Positions 44,396-57,210 of a stretch of DNA of 64,000 nt are shown here, piece after piece. A program made the position numbers and the translations under genes. Position 1 is the stretch's first letter. Each line of letters begins with the position of its first letter. This DNA is from Primula veris. Its lineage: Eukaryota; Streptophyta; Magnoliopsida; Ericales; Primulaceae. The notes beneath the pieces were generated by a model. The model did no database searches, was not told the DNA's origin, and worked only from the letters and a program-made list of their open reading frames with translations. The stretch spans positions 5,001 through 69,000 of the forward strand of contig OY821749.1 of the NCBI GenBank assembly GCA_963682055.1, written 5' to 3'.

Positions 44396-47300
44396 ATTTT
44401 AAAATATCAATAAAAGCGTGTGCTACAGGCCACAAAATCATGCAAAATAGGGTGAAACGAAAAAAACGGTAAAAAGCGTAATATAAGCCATAAATCCAAG
44501 AAATAAAATGAAAAATGTAAAATCTCAATAAAATTGTGTACTATGGGCCACAAAATCATACAAAAAATGGCAAAAACGGAAAACGGTAAAAAGTGTATTG
44601 TAAGCCATAAATCCAAGAAATAAAATAAGAAAATAAAATATCAATAAAAGAATGAACTATAGGCCACAAAATTATGCAGAAAAGGGGGGGGAATGAAAAA
44701 CGGTAAAAATCGTGTACTGTAGGCCATAAATTCAAGGAAGAAAAAGATAATTTAAAATGACAATAAAAGTGTGGTATAGGCCACAAAATAATGAAAAAAT
44801 GCAGAAACAAAAAAGGTAAAAACCGTATGTTATTAGATATAAATTTAAGATATCAAATGAAAATGTAAAATATCAATAAAAGCGTGTGCTACAATCCATA
44901 AAATCATGCAAAATAAGCTGAAACAAAAAAAAGGGTAAAAAAACGTGTACTAAGGCCATAAATCCAAGAAAGAAAAACACGAACTAAAATATCAATAAAA
45001 GCGTGAGTTATAGGAGACAAAGTAAAGCAAAAAAGACAAACGAAAAAACATTAAAAACCATAAATACAAGAAATAAAATGACAATGTAAAATCTGAATAA
45101 AAGCGTGTGTTATCGGCTATAAAATAATGCAAAAAAAAGGGTAGAAAGTGTACTATAAGCCATAAATAAAATAAATAAATTGAAAAAATAAAAGCGTGTT
45201 ATATAGGCCACATAATCATGAAAAAAAAAAGAATAAATGAAAAAGGTCAAAACCATGTTATATAATCCATAAATCCAATAAATAAAATGACAGTCAAAAA
45301 TCTCAATAAAAGTGTGTGCTAAGCCACAAAAACATGCAAAAATTGTTAGAAACGAAAAACGGTAAAAAACGTAATATAAGCCATAAATCTAAGAAATAAA
45401 ATGACAATGTAAAATCTCAATAAAATCGTGTGCTATAGGCCACAAAATCATGCAAAAAAGGGCAAAACGAAAAACAGTAAAAAGTGTACTGTAAGCCATA
45501 AATCCAAGAAATAAAATGAGAAACTAAAATATCAATAAAAGAATGAGCTATAAGCCACAAAATCATGCAGAAAAGGGGCATAACGAAAAACGGTAAAAAT
45601 ATGTACTATAAGCCATAAATCTAAGAAAGAAAAAGGCAATTTAAAATGACAATAAAAGCGTGTGATGGCCACAAAATCATGAAAAAAATGCATAAACCAA
45701 AAACGGTAAAACCCATGTATTATTAAATATAACTTCAAGATATAAAATGACAATGTAAAATATCAATAAAAGCGTATGTTACAGGCCAAAAAATCATGCA
45801 AAATAGGCAGAAACAAAAAAAAAGGTAAAAAACGTGTACTATAATCCATAAATCCAAGAAAGAAAAACACAAAGTAAAATATCAATAAAAGCGTGAGCTA
45901 TATACGACGAAATAATGCAAAAAAAGCACAAACGAAAAAACGTTAAAAACCGTGTAATATAAACCATAAATACATTAAATAAAATGACAATCTAAAATCT
46001 GAATAAAAGCGTGTGCAATCGGCCACAAAATAATGCAAAAAAAAGGTAGAAACGGAAAACATAAAAAAGTGTAATATAAGCTATAAATCCAAGAAATAAA
46101 ATGAAAAAAATAAAATCTCAATAAAAACGTGTTATATAGGCCACAAAGGAATAAATGAACACGGTAAAAAAAAAATCAATAAAATCGTGTGCTATTAACC
46201 ACAAAATCATGCAAAAAATGATAGGAATAAAAAAAAGTAAAAACTTTGTACTATAAGGCATAAATACAAAAAAGAAAAAGACAATTTAAAATTTCAATAA
46301 AAGTGTGTGCTATAAGCCACAAAATCATGCAATAAAGGCTGAAACGAAAAACGATAAAAATTGTGTAATATAACCCATAAATTAAAGAAATAAAATGACA
46401 ATGTAAAATCTCAATAAAAGTGTGAGCATATGCCACAAAATCATGTACAAAAAGGCGGAAACGAAAAATAGTAGAAACCATGTATTATATAGGCCATAAA
46501 TTGAAAAAATAAAATAACAATTTAAAATCTCAATAAAAACGTGTAGTATGCCACAAAATCATGAAGAAAAAAAAAAGCAAAAACGAAAAACGATAAAAAA
46601 AATGTGTAATATAAATCATAAATTTAATAAATAAAATGACAATGTAAAATATCAATAAAAGCATTTGTTATAGTCCATAAAATCATGCAAAAAAGGTCAC
46701 AAACAAAAAAATGTTAAAAATCGTGTACTATAAGACATAAATCAAAGAAATAAAAAGACAATGTAAAATCTAAATGAAAGTGTGTGCTATAGGCCACAAA
46801 ATCATGCATAAAAAGATATAAACGAAAAACCACGTACTATAGACCATACATCAAAGAAAGAAAATGATAGTTTAAAAATCTAAATAAAAGTGTGTGCTAT
46901 ATGCCACAAAATCATGCAAAAAATGTTAGAAACGAAAACAGTAAAAATCATGAACTATAGGTCATGAATCGAAAAAAGAAAATAATAATTTAAAATCTCA
47001 ATAAAATCGTGGCAACAAAATTATGAAAAAAACGCATAAAGGAAAAACCATAAAAATCGTGTATATAATATATAAATTCAAGAAAGAAAATGACAATATA
47101 AAATATCAATAAAAACGTGTGTTATAGGCCACAAAATCATGCAAAATAAGCTGAAACGAAAAAAATGTAAAAAGCGTAAATCCAAGAAAGAAAAAGACAA
47201 ACTAATTTATTAATAAAAGTGTGACCTATAGACGACAAACTAATTCAAAAAAGGGCACAAACGAAAAAACGTTAAAAACCGTGTAATATAAGCCGTAAAT

Positions 47301-47726
47301 CCAAGAAATAAAATGATAATGTAAAATATCAATCAAATCGTGTGCTATAGGTCAATAAAAAGTGTACTGTAAGTCATAAATCCAAGAAAAAAAATATCAA
47401 TAAAAGAATTGAGCTATAAGCCGCAAAATCATGCAGAAAAGAGGGGAAACGAAAAACGGTAAAAATCGTGTCCTATAGACCATAAATTCAAGTAAGAAAA
47501 ATACAATTTAAAATGACAATAAAAACGTGTGGTATAGGCCACAAAATCAAGAAAAAAATACATTAACGAAAAAGGTAAAAACCGTGTATTATTAAATATA
47601 AATTCAAGATATAAAATGACAATTTAAAATATCAATAAAAGCGTGTGCTACAGGCCATAAAATCATGCAAAATAGGCTGAACAAAAAAAAACACAAAACT
47701 AAAATATCAATAAAAACGTGAGCTAT
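44396..47726 (-). repeat. Inverted 117-bp satellite array, segment 3
   Basis: About 29 monomers, for example spacing 114-115 bp between 'tctcaataaaa' boxes at 45,301, 45,415 and 45,530. Several-monomer blocks recur: 44,400-44,830 resembles 45,300-45,720 and 51,780-52,200, and 46,680-47,726 resembles 50,145-51,220. This is a higher-order repeat structure. Confidence 0.92.
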
Positions 47727-49032
47727 AGGGTTTTTAGGCTTTTTTTTGTTAGGGTTTTTATTAGGGTTTAGGGTTTTACAGTTTAGGGTTTTTAGGATTT
47801 AGGGTTTATTAGGGTTTTTATTAGGGTTTTACGGTATAGGGTTTTTAGGGTTTATTAGGGTTTCGGGTTTTTAGGGTTTAGGGTTTTACGTTTTAGGATT
47901 TTAGGGTTTTAGGGTTTAAAGGTTTTTTTTATTAGTGTTTTTATTAGGGTTTAGGGTTTTACGGTTTAGGGTTTTAGGGTTTATTAGGGTTTTAATTATT
48001 ATTTTTGTTGGTTTTTTTTTTTGGGTTTAGGGTTTTAGGGTTTATTAGGGCTTAGGGTTCACGGTTCATGGTTTAGGGTTTAGGGTTTAGGGATTTAGGG
48101 ATTTAGGGTCTAGGGTTCACGGTTCATGGTTTAGGGTTTAGGGTCTTTTAGGGTTCAGGGTTCACGGTTCAGGGTTTATTGGGGGTTTTTAGGGTTCAGG
48201 GTTCACGGTTTAGGGTTTAGGGTCTAGTGTTTAGGGTTCAGGGTTTATTAGGGTTCATGGTTTATTAGGGTTTAGGGTTCACGGTTTAGGGTTTAGGGTC
48301 AGGGTTTATGGTTTATCAGGGTTTTTTAGGGTTCAGAGTTCACGGTTTAGGGTGTATCAAGGTTTTTTAGGGTTCAGGGTTCAGGGTTCACGGTTCACGG
48401 TTTAGGGTTTTCTTTTCTTTGTTTTTTCCTAAACCCGTAAAACCCTAAAACCGAAACCCTAGACCCTAAAACCCTAAACCCTAAACCCTAAACCCTCTCA
48501 ATAAAATCGGTTTTTTTATTAGTGTTTTTATTAGTGTTTTTATTAGGGTTTTACGGTTTAGGGTTTTAGGGTTTATTTGGGTTTTAATTATTATTTTTGT
48601 TGGTTTTTTTTGGGTTTAGGGTTTTAGGGTTTAGGGTTCACGGTTCACGGTTTAGGGTTTAGGGTATTTTAGGGTTTAGGGTTCACGGTTCAGGGTTTAG
48701 GGTTCAGGGTTTAGGGTTTATCAGGGTTTTCTAGGGTTCAGGGTTCACGGTTTAGGGTTTATCAAGGTTTTTTAGGGTTCAGGGTTCACGGTTTAGGGTT
48801 TATCAAGATTTTTTAGGGTTCAGGGTTCACGGTTTAGGGTTTTTTTTTCTTTGTTTTTTCCTAAACCCTAAAACCGTAAAACCCTAAAACCGAAACCCTA
48901 GACCCTAAAACCCGAACCCCGAACCCCTAAACCCTAAACCCCGAACCCTACACCCTAAACCCTAAACCTGAACCCTAAACTCCGAACCCTAAATCATGAA
49001 CCCCGAACCCTAAACCCCTAAAACCATGAACC
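47727..49032. repeat. Telomere-fusion-like block: TTTAGGG facing CCCTAAA, twice
   Basis: G-type repeats (TTTAGGG, TTCAGGG and TTCACGG variants) fill 47,727-48,410. A pyrimidine spacer 'ttttctttgttttttcc' follows, then C-type repeats 48,428-48,496 and a 15-bp satellite stub. The same order then repeats: G-type 48,510-48,842, the same spacer, C-type 48,860-49,032, and satellite. Head-to-head (TTTAGGG)n-(CCCTAAA)n is the arrangement expected from joining two chromosome ends. The second copy shows the junction was duplicated afterwards. A fold-back duplication of an interstitial array is the main alternative. Confidence 0.88.
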
Positions 49033-49534
49033 CTCTCAATAAAATCGTGGCCACAAAATCATGGAACCGTGTAAATATAATCTATAAATCCAATAAAGAA
49101 ATTAACAATTTAAAATCTCAATAAAACCGTGTTCTATATCACCTCAAAATCATGCAAAAAATGACTACCATAAGCCATAAATCCAACAAATAAATGACAA
49201 TGTAAAATGTTAATAAAAGCGTTTGATATAGGTCACAAAATCTTGCAAAAAAAGGAAGAAACAAAAAAAAATACCAAAAATCGTGTACTATATGTCATAA
49301 ATCCAAGAATGAAAAAGACAATATAAAATCTCAATAAAAGTGCGTGTTATAGGCCACAAAATCGTACAAAAAAAGGAAGAAATCAAAAAATGGTAAAAAT
49401 CTTGTAATAGTATCCATAAATTCAAGAAATAAAATGACAATGTAAAATCTCAATAAAAGTGTGTGGGCCACAAAGTTATGCAAAAAATGGCGGAAACGAA
49501 AAACGGTAAAAAGCGACTTTAAGTAATAAATTTA
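49033..49534 (-). repeat. Inverted 117-bp satellite array, segment 4 (copy of 40,570-41,069)
   Basis: Nearly the same sequence as 40,570-41,069, including the atypical monomers 'ggaaccgtgtaaatataatc' and 'gtttgatataggtcac'. Confidence 0.92.
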
Positions 49535-49763
49535 AGAAATCACAAGCAAACCAAATAGGAAGAGTGTGATAAACCAACACTAAAAACATTAATACAAATG
49601 ACTAGTATTTTCATTCATGTATGTACATATTCACCATCAATTTCGATACATAGTTAAATAACACTCAAATTTAGACAAAATTCATATTGGACGCACAAAA
49701 TTGAACAAAAAGACAATCATTAAACAAACGAGTAAACGTCCATTTACGCACGTGGAGTACTAT
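49535..49763. repeat. Unit A fragment, second embedded copy
   Basis: Same borders as 41,070-41,282, with 16 bp more in the middle ('tagtattttcattcatgtat'), which the first copy has lost. Confidence 0.88.
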
Positions 49764-52700
49764 AAACCATAAATTAAAGAAATAAAATGACAATGTAAAA
49801 TATCAATAAAACGGTGTGCTATAGGCCACAAAATCATGTAAAAAAATTTAAACGAAAAACAGTAAAAACTATGTACTATATGCCATAAATTCAATACTGA
49901 AAAAGACAATATAAAAGGTCAATAAAAGTGTGATATAGGCGACAAAATCATACAAGAAAGGCAGAGATCAAAATATGGTAAAAATCGTGCAATGTCAAAT
50001 ATCAATAAAAGCGTGTGCTATAGGCCACAAAATTATGCAAAAAAGGCAGAAACGAAAAATTGGTTAAAACGGTGTAATATCCATGAATCTAAAAAATAAA
50101 ATGACTGTAAAATATCAATAAAAACATAAGCTATAGGCCACAAAATCATGCAAAAAAGGTCACAAACGAAAAAATGTTAAAAACCGTGTACTATAAGACA
50201 TAAATAAAAGAAATAAAAACACAATGTAAAATCTAAATAAAAGTGTGCTATATGCCACAAAATCATGCATAAAAAGATATAACCGAAAAACCACGTACTA
50301 TAGACCATACATCAAAGAATGAAAATGATAATTTAAAATTCTAAATAAAAGCGTATGTTATAGGCCACAAAATCATGCAAAAAATGTTAGAAACGAAAAG
50401 AGTAAAAATCATGAACTATAGCTCATGAATCGAAAAAAGAAAATAATAATTTAAAATCTCAATAAAATCGTGGCCACAAAATCATGAAAAAAACGCATAA
50501 ACGAAAAACCGTAAAAATCGTGTATTATAATATATAAATTCAAGAAATAAAATGACAATATAAAATATCAATAAAAACGTGTGTTATAGGCCACAAAATC
50601 ATGCAAAATAAGTTGAAACCAAAAAAAATGTAAAAAGCGTAAATCCAAGAAAGAAAAAAACAAACTAAAATATTAATAAAAGTGTGAGCTATAAACGACA
50701 AACTAATTCAAAAAAGGGCACAAACGAAAAAACGCTAAAAACCGTGTAATATAAGCCGTAAATCCAAGAAATAAAATGACAATATAAAATATCAATCAAA
50801 TCGTGTGCTATAGGTCAATAAAAAGTGTACTGTAAGTCATAAATCCAAGAAATAAAATATCAATAAAAGAATTGAGCTATAAGCCACAAAATCATGCAGA
50901 AAATCGTGTACTATAGACCATAAATTCAAGTAAGAAAAAGACAATTTAAAATGACAATAAAAACGTGTGGTATAGTCCACAAAATCAAGAAAAAAATACA
51001 TTAACGAAAAAGGTAAAAACCGTGTATTATTATATATAAATTCAAGATATAAAATGACAATTTAAAATATCAATAAAAGCGTGTGAAGCGTGTGCTACAT
51101 GCCATAAAATCATGCAAAATAGGCTGAACAAAATAAAACGGTAAAAAGCGTGTAGTAAGGCCATAAATTCAAGAAAGAAAAACACAAACTAAAATATCAA
51201 TAAAAACGTGAGCTATATGCGAAAAAATAATGCCAGAAAGGCAGAAACGAAAAAACATTAAAAATCGTGTAATATAAACCATAAATTAAAGAAATAAAAT
51301 GATAATGTAAAATCTGAATAAAAGCGTGTTCTATTGGCCACAAAATAATGCAAAAAAAGTTAGAAACGGAAAACGGTAAAAAAGTGTCCTAAGCCATACA
51401 TCAAAGAAATAAAATGAAAAAATAAAATCTCAATAAAAATGTGTTGTATAGGCCACAAAATCATGAAAAACGGTAAAAACCGTGTTGTATATAATCCATA
51501 AATCCAAGAAATAAAATGACAATAAAAAATCTCAATAAAAGTGTGTTATAAGCCCCAAAATCATATAAAAAATGGTAGAATCGAAAAACAGTAAAAAAAA
51601 AAAAAAAACATGTATTATAGACCATAGATCGAAGAAAGAAAATAACAATTTAAAATCTCAATAAAATTGTGGCCACAAAATCATGAAAAAAACGCATAAA
51701 CGAAAAACGGTAAAAACCTTATATTATAATATATAAATTCAAGAAATAAAATAACAATTTAAAATATCAATAAAAATGTGTGCTATAGGCCACAAAATCA
51801 TGCAAAATAGGGTGAAACGAAAAAAACGGTAGAAAGCGTAATATTAACCATAAATCCAAGAAATAAAATGACAATGTAAAATCTCAATAAAATTGTGTGC
51901 CATGGGCCACAAAATCATACAAAAATAGGCAAAAACGGAAAACGGTAAAAAGTGTACTGTAAGCCATAAATCCAAGAAATAAAATGAGAAAATAAAATAT
52001 CAATAAAAGGATCAACTATAAGCCACAAAATCATGCAGAAAAGGGGTGAAACGAAAAACGGTAAAAATCGTGTGTACTATAGGCCATAAATTTAAGAAAG
52101 AAAAAAACAATTTAAAATGACAATAAAAACATGTGGTATAGGCCACAAAATCATGAAAAAAATGATAAACAAAAAAGGTAAAAACCGTGTATTATTAGAT
52201 ATAAATTCAAGATATAAAATGACAATATAAAATATCAATAAAAGCGTGTGCTACATGCCACAAAATCATGCAGAATAGGATAAACAAAAAAAACGTGTAC
52301 TAAGGCCATAAATTCAAGAAAGAAAAACACGAACTAAAATATCAATAAAAGCGTGAGCTAAAGGTCATAAAATCATGCAAAATCGGGTGAACAAAATAAA
52401 ACGTTAAAAACCATGTACTATAAGCCATAAATCAAAAAAATAAAATGAAAAAATAAAATCTCAATAAAAGCGTGTTATATAGGCCACAAAATCACGAAAA
52501 AAATGAATAAATGAAAAAGGTCAAAATCATGTTGTATAATCCATAAATCCAAGAAATAAAATGACAGTCAAATATCTCAATAAAAGTGTGTTAGCCACAA
52601 AATCATGCAAAAAATGTTATAAACGAAAAATAGTAAAAAAAAAAAACCATGTATTATAGGTCATAGATCGAAGAAAGAAATTAACAATTTAAAATCTCAA

Positions 52701-55700
52701 TAAAATCGTGGTCACAAAATCATGAAAAAAAAAAAAAGGAATAAATGAAAAACGGTAAAAAAAAAATTGTAAAATAATCCATAAATCCAATAAAATAAAA
52801 TGACAATGTAAAATATCAATAAAATCGTGTGCTATTAACCACAAAATCATGCAAAAAATGATAGGAACGAAAAAAAGTAAAAAATTTGTATAAGGCATAA
52901 ATACAAGAAAGAAAAAGACAATTTAAATTTTCAATAAAAGCGTATACTATAGGGCACAAAATCATGCAAGAAAGGCAAAAACAAAAAACGATAAAAAAAA
53001 ATGTAATATAAGTCATAAATTTAAGAAATAAAATGACAACGTAAAATCTCAATAATAGTATGAGCATAGGCCACAAAATCATGTACAAAAAGGCGAAAAT
53101 AAAAAACAGTAAAAATCATGTACTATATATAGGCCATAAATCGAAAAAACAAAATAACAATTTAAAATCTCAATAAAAACGTTTGGTAGGCCACAAAATC
53201 AGGAAAAAAAAAACGAAAAACGGTAAAAATCGTGTAATATAAACCATAAATTTAATAAATAAATGACAATGTAAAATATCAATAAAAGCATGTGTTATAT
53301 AAGTCCATTAAATCATGCAAAAAATGGCACAAACGAAACAATGGTAAAAATCGTGTACTATAAGACATAAAATCAAAGAAATAAAAAGACAATGTAAAAT
53401 CTAAATAAAATTGTGTGATATAGGCCACAAAATCATACATAAAAAGATATAAATGAAAAACCGTGTACTATAGGCCATACATCAAAGAAAGAAAATGATA
53501 ATTTAAAATCTCAATAAAATCGTGTGTTATAGGCCACAAAATCATTCAAAAAATGGTAGAAACGAAAACAGTAAAAACCATGAACTATAGGCATGAATCG
53601 AAAAAAGAAAATAATAATTTAAAATCTCAATAAAATCGTGGCCACAAAATCATGAAAAAAATGGCATAAACGGAAAACTGTAAAAAAATTGTACTTTAAG
53701 CCATAAATCCAAGAAATAAAATAAAATAAAAAAAATAAGCTATAAGCCACAAAATCATGCAGAAAAGGGGGAAAACAAATAACGGTAAAAATCGTATACT
53801 ATAGGCCATAAATCCAAGTAAGAAAAAGAAAAAAAGAAAATATCAATAAAGGCGTGTTATATAAGCCACGAAATCATGAAAAACGGTTAAAAAAAAAGGT
53901 GTAAAAAAATCCATAAATCCAATAAAATAAAATGACAATGTAAAATGTCAATAAAATCGTGTACTATTAACCACAAAATCATGCAAAAAATGATAGGAAC
54001 GAAAAAAAGTAAAAACCTTGCACTATAAGGCATAAATCCAAAAAAGAAAAAGACAATTTAAAATTTCAATAAAAGCGTGTGATATAGACCATAAAACCAT
54101 GCAAGAAAGAAAGAAACGACAAAAATTGTGTAATATAAGCCATAAATTTAAGAAATAAAATGACAATGTAAAATCTCAAAAAAAGTGTGAGCATAGGCCA
54201 CAAAATCATGTACAAAAAGGAGGAAACGAAAAACAGTAAAAAAAACCATGTACTATACAGGCCATAAATCGAAAAAACAAAATAACAATTTAAAATCTCA
54301 ATAAAAACGCGTGGTAGGCCATAAAATCATGAAGAAAAAAAAAGCAAAAACAAAAAACGGTAAAAATTGTGTAATATAAGCCATAAATTTAAGAAATAAA
54401 ATAACAATATAAAATATCAATAAAATCGTGTGCTATTAACCATAAAATCATGAAAAAAGGATAGGAACGAAAAAAAGTAAAAACATTGTACTATAAGTCA
54501 TAAATACAAAAAAGAAAAAGACAATTTAAAATTTCAATAAAAATGTGTGTTATAGGAGGCAGAAACAAAAAAACGATAAAAAAAATTGTGTAATATAAAC
54601 CATAAATTTAAGAAATAAAATGACAATGTAAAATCTCAATAAAAGTGTGAGCATAGGCCACAAAATCATGTACAAAAAGGCGAAAACGAAAAACAGTAAA
54701 AACCATGTACTATATAGGCCATAAATTGAAAAAATAAAATAACAATTTAAAATCTCAATAAAAACGTGTGGTGGGCCACAAAATCATGAAGAAAAAAAAA
54801 GCAAAAACGAAAAACGGTAAAAATTGTGTAATATAAACCATAAATTTAATAAATAAAATGACAATGTAAAATATTAATAAAAGCATGTGTTATAGTCCAT
54901 AAAATCATGCAAAAAAGACAAAAGAAAAAATGGTAAAAATCATGTACTATAAGACATAAATCAAAGAAATAAAAAGACAAATGTAAAATCTAAATAAAAA
55001 CGTGTGCTATAGAAACGAAAATTGTGTAGTATAGGCCAAACATCAAAGAAAGAAAATGACAATTTAAAATCTCAATAAAAGCAAGCATATGCTAATAGGT
55101 CATGAATCGAAGAAAGAAAATAATAATTTAAAATCTCAATAAAATCGTGGCCTAAAAATCATGAAAAAAACGCATAACCGAAAAACTGTAAAAATCGTGT
55201 ATTAAAATATATAAATTCAAGAAATAAAATGACAATGTAAAATATCAATAAAAACGTGTGATATAGGCCACAAAATCATGCAAAATAAGCTGAAACGAAA
55301 AAAGGTAAAAAGTGTAATACCAAGAAAGAAAAAGACAAACTAAAATATTAATAAAAGCGTGAGCTATAGGCGACAAACTAATGCAAAAAAGGACAAACGA
55401 AAAAATGTTAAAAATCGTGTAATATAAGCCATAAATCCAAGAAATAAAATGACAATGTAAAATCTCAATAAAATCGTGTATTATATATAGGTCACAAAAT
55501 CATGCAAAAAATGTCAAAAACGAAAAACGGTAAAAAAAAGTGTACTGTAAGCTATAAATCTAAGAAATAAAATAAAATAATAAAATAATGAGTTATAAGC
55601 CACAAAATCATACAGAAAATGGGGGAAACGAAAAACAGTAAAAATGACAATAAAATTGTGATATATGCCACAAAATCATGAAAAAAAATGCATAAACGAA

Positions 55701-57210
55701 AAAACATTAAAAACCGTGTAATATAAACGAAAAAACGTTAAAAACCGTATAAACCATAAATACAAGAAATAAAATGACAATGTAAAATCTCAATAAAAGT
55801 GTGCTATGAGCCACAAAATCATGCAAAAAATGGTAGAAACGAAAAACAGTAAAAATCATGTATTATAGGTCATAGATCGAAGAAAGAAATTAACAATTTA
55901 AAATCTTAATAAAATCGTGGCCACAAAATTATGAAAAAAACACATAAACGAAAAACAGTAAAAACCGTGTATTATAATATATAAATTCAAGAAATAAAAT
56001 AACAACGTAAAATATCAATAAAAGCGTGTGTTATGGCCACAAAATCATGCAAAAATGGTAAAAACCGTGTAACATTAGCCATAAATTTAAGAAATAAAAT
56101 AACAATGTAAAATCTCAATAAAAGAGTGTGTTATAGGTCACAATCATGCAAAAAAGGGGAAATCGCAAAAAACGCAAAAAAAAAAAAAAAAAAAAAAATC
56201 GTTTACTATGACATAAATCCAAGAAAAAAAATAACAATGTAAAATATCAATAAAAGCATGTGTATGCCACGAAAGCATGCAAAAAAGGGCACAAACAAAA
56301 AACGGTAAAAACCGTGTAATATAAGCCATAAATCCAAGAAATAAACTGATAATGTAAAATCTCAATAAAAGTGTGCTATATAGGCCACAAAATCATGCAA
56401 AAAATGTTAAAAACGAAAAACATAAAAACTATGTAATATAGGTCATAAATCCAAGAAAGAAAAGAAAATTTTAAAATATCAATAAAAAGCGTGTTCTAGA
56501 CCACAAAATTATGCAAAAAATGACCGAAACAAAAAGACGGTAAAAACCGTGTATTATAGGGGATAAATCAAATAAAGAAAATGATCATTCAAAATCTCAA
56601 TAAAAATGTGTTATAGGTCCCAAAATCATGAAAAAAATGCATAATCGAAAAACGGTAAAAATCATATACTATAAGTCATAAATTTAAGAAATAAAATGAC
56701 AATGTAAAATCTCAATAAAATTGTGTTATAGGCCAGAAAATTATGCAAAAATGGTGGAAACAAAAAATGTTAAAAACGTGTGACAGTTAAATCTCAATAA
56801 AAGCGTGTTATAGGCCACAAAATTATGAAAAAAAGGGAAATTTTAAAATATCAATAAAAAGCGTGTTCTAGACCACAAAATTATGCAAAAAATAACCGAA
56901 ACAAAAAACGGTAAAAACCGTATATTATAGGGGATAAATCAAATAAAGAAAATGATAATTCAAAATCTCAATAAAAATGTGTGCTACAGGTCCCAAAATC
57001 ATGAAAAAAATGCAGAATCGAAAAACGGTAAAAATCATATACTATAAGCCATAAATTTAAGAAATAAAATGACTATAAAATCTCAATAAAAGTGTGCTAT
57101 AGACCAGAAAATTATGCAAAAATGGTGAAAACAAAAAATGTTAAAAAGCGTGACAGTTAAATCTCAATAAAAGCGTGTGTTATAGGCCACAAAATCATGC
57201 AAAAAAGGGC
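49764..57210 (-). repeat. Inverted 117-bp satellite array, segment 5 (about 63 monomers)
   Basis: The longest uninterrupted stretch. Multi-monomer blocks recur, for example 52,760-53,200, 53,880-54,300 and 54,400-54,790 ('gtgctattaaccacaaaatc', 'aaggcataaata'), and 56,460-56,760 with 56,820-57,120 ('gtgttctagaccacaaaatt', 'ataggggataaatcaaataa', offset about 365 bp). Many monomers carry ACGGTAAAAACCGT, a hyphenated dyad. It ends abruptly at 'aaaaaagggcttatgtact' with unique sequence beyond. Confidence 0.93.
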
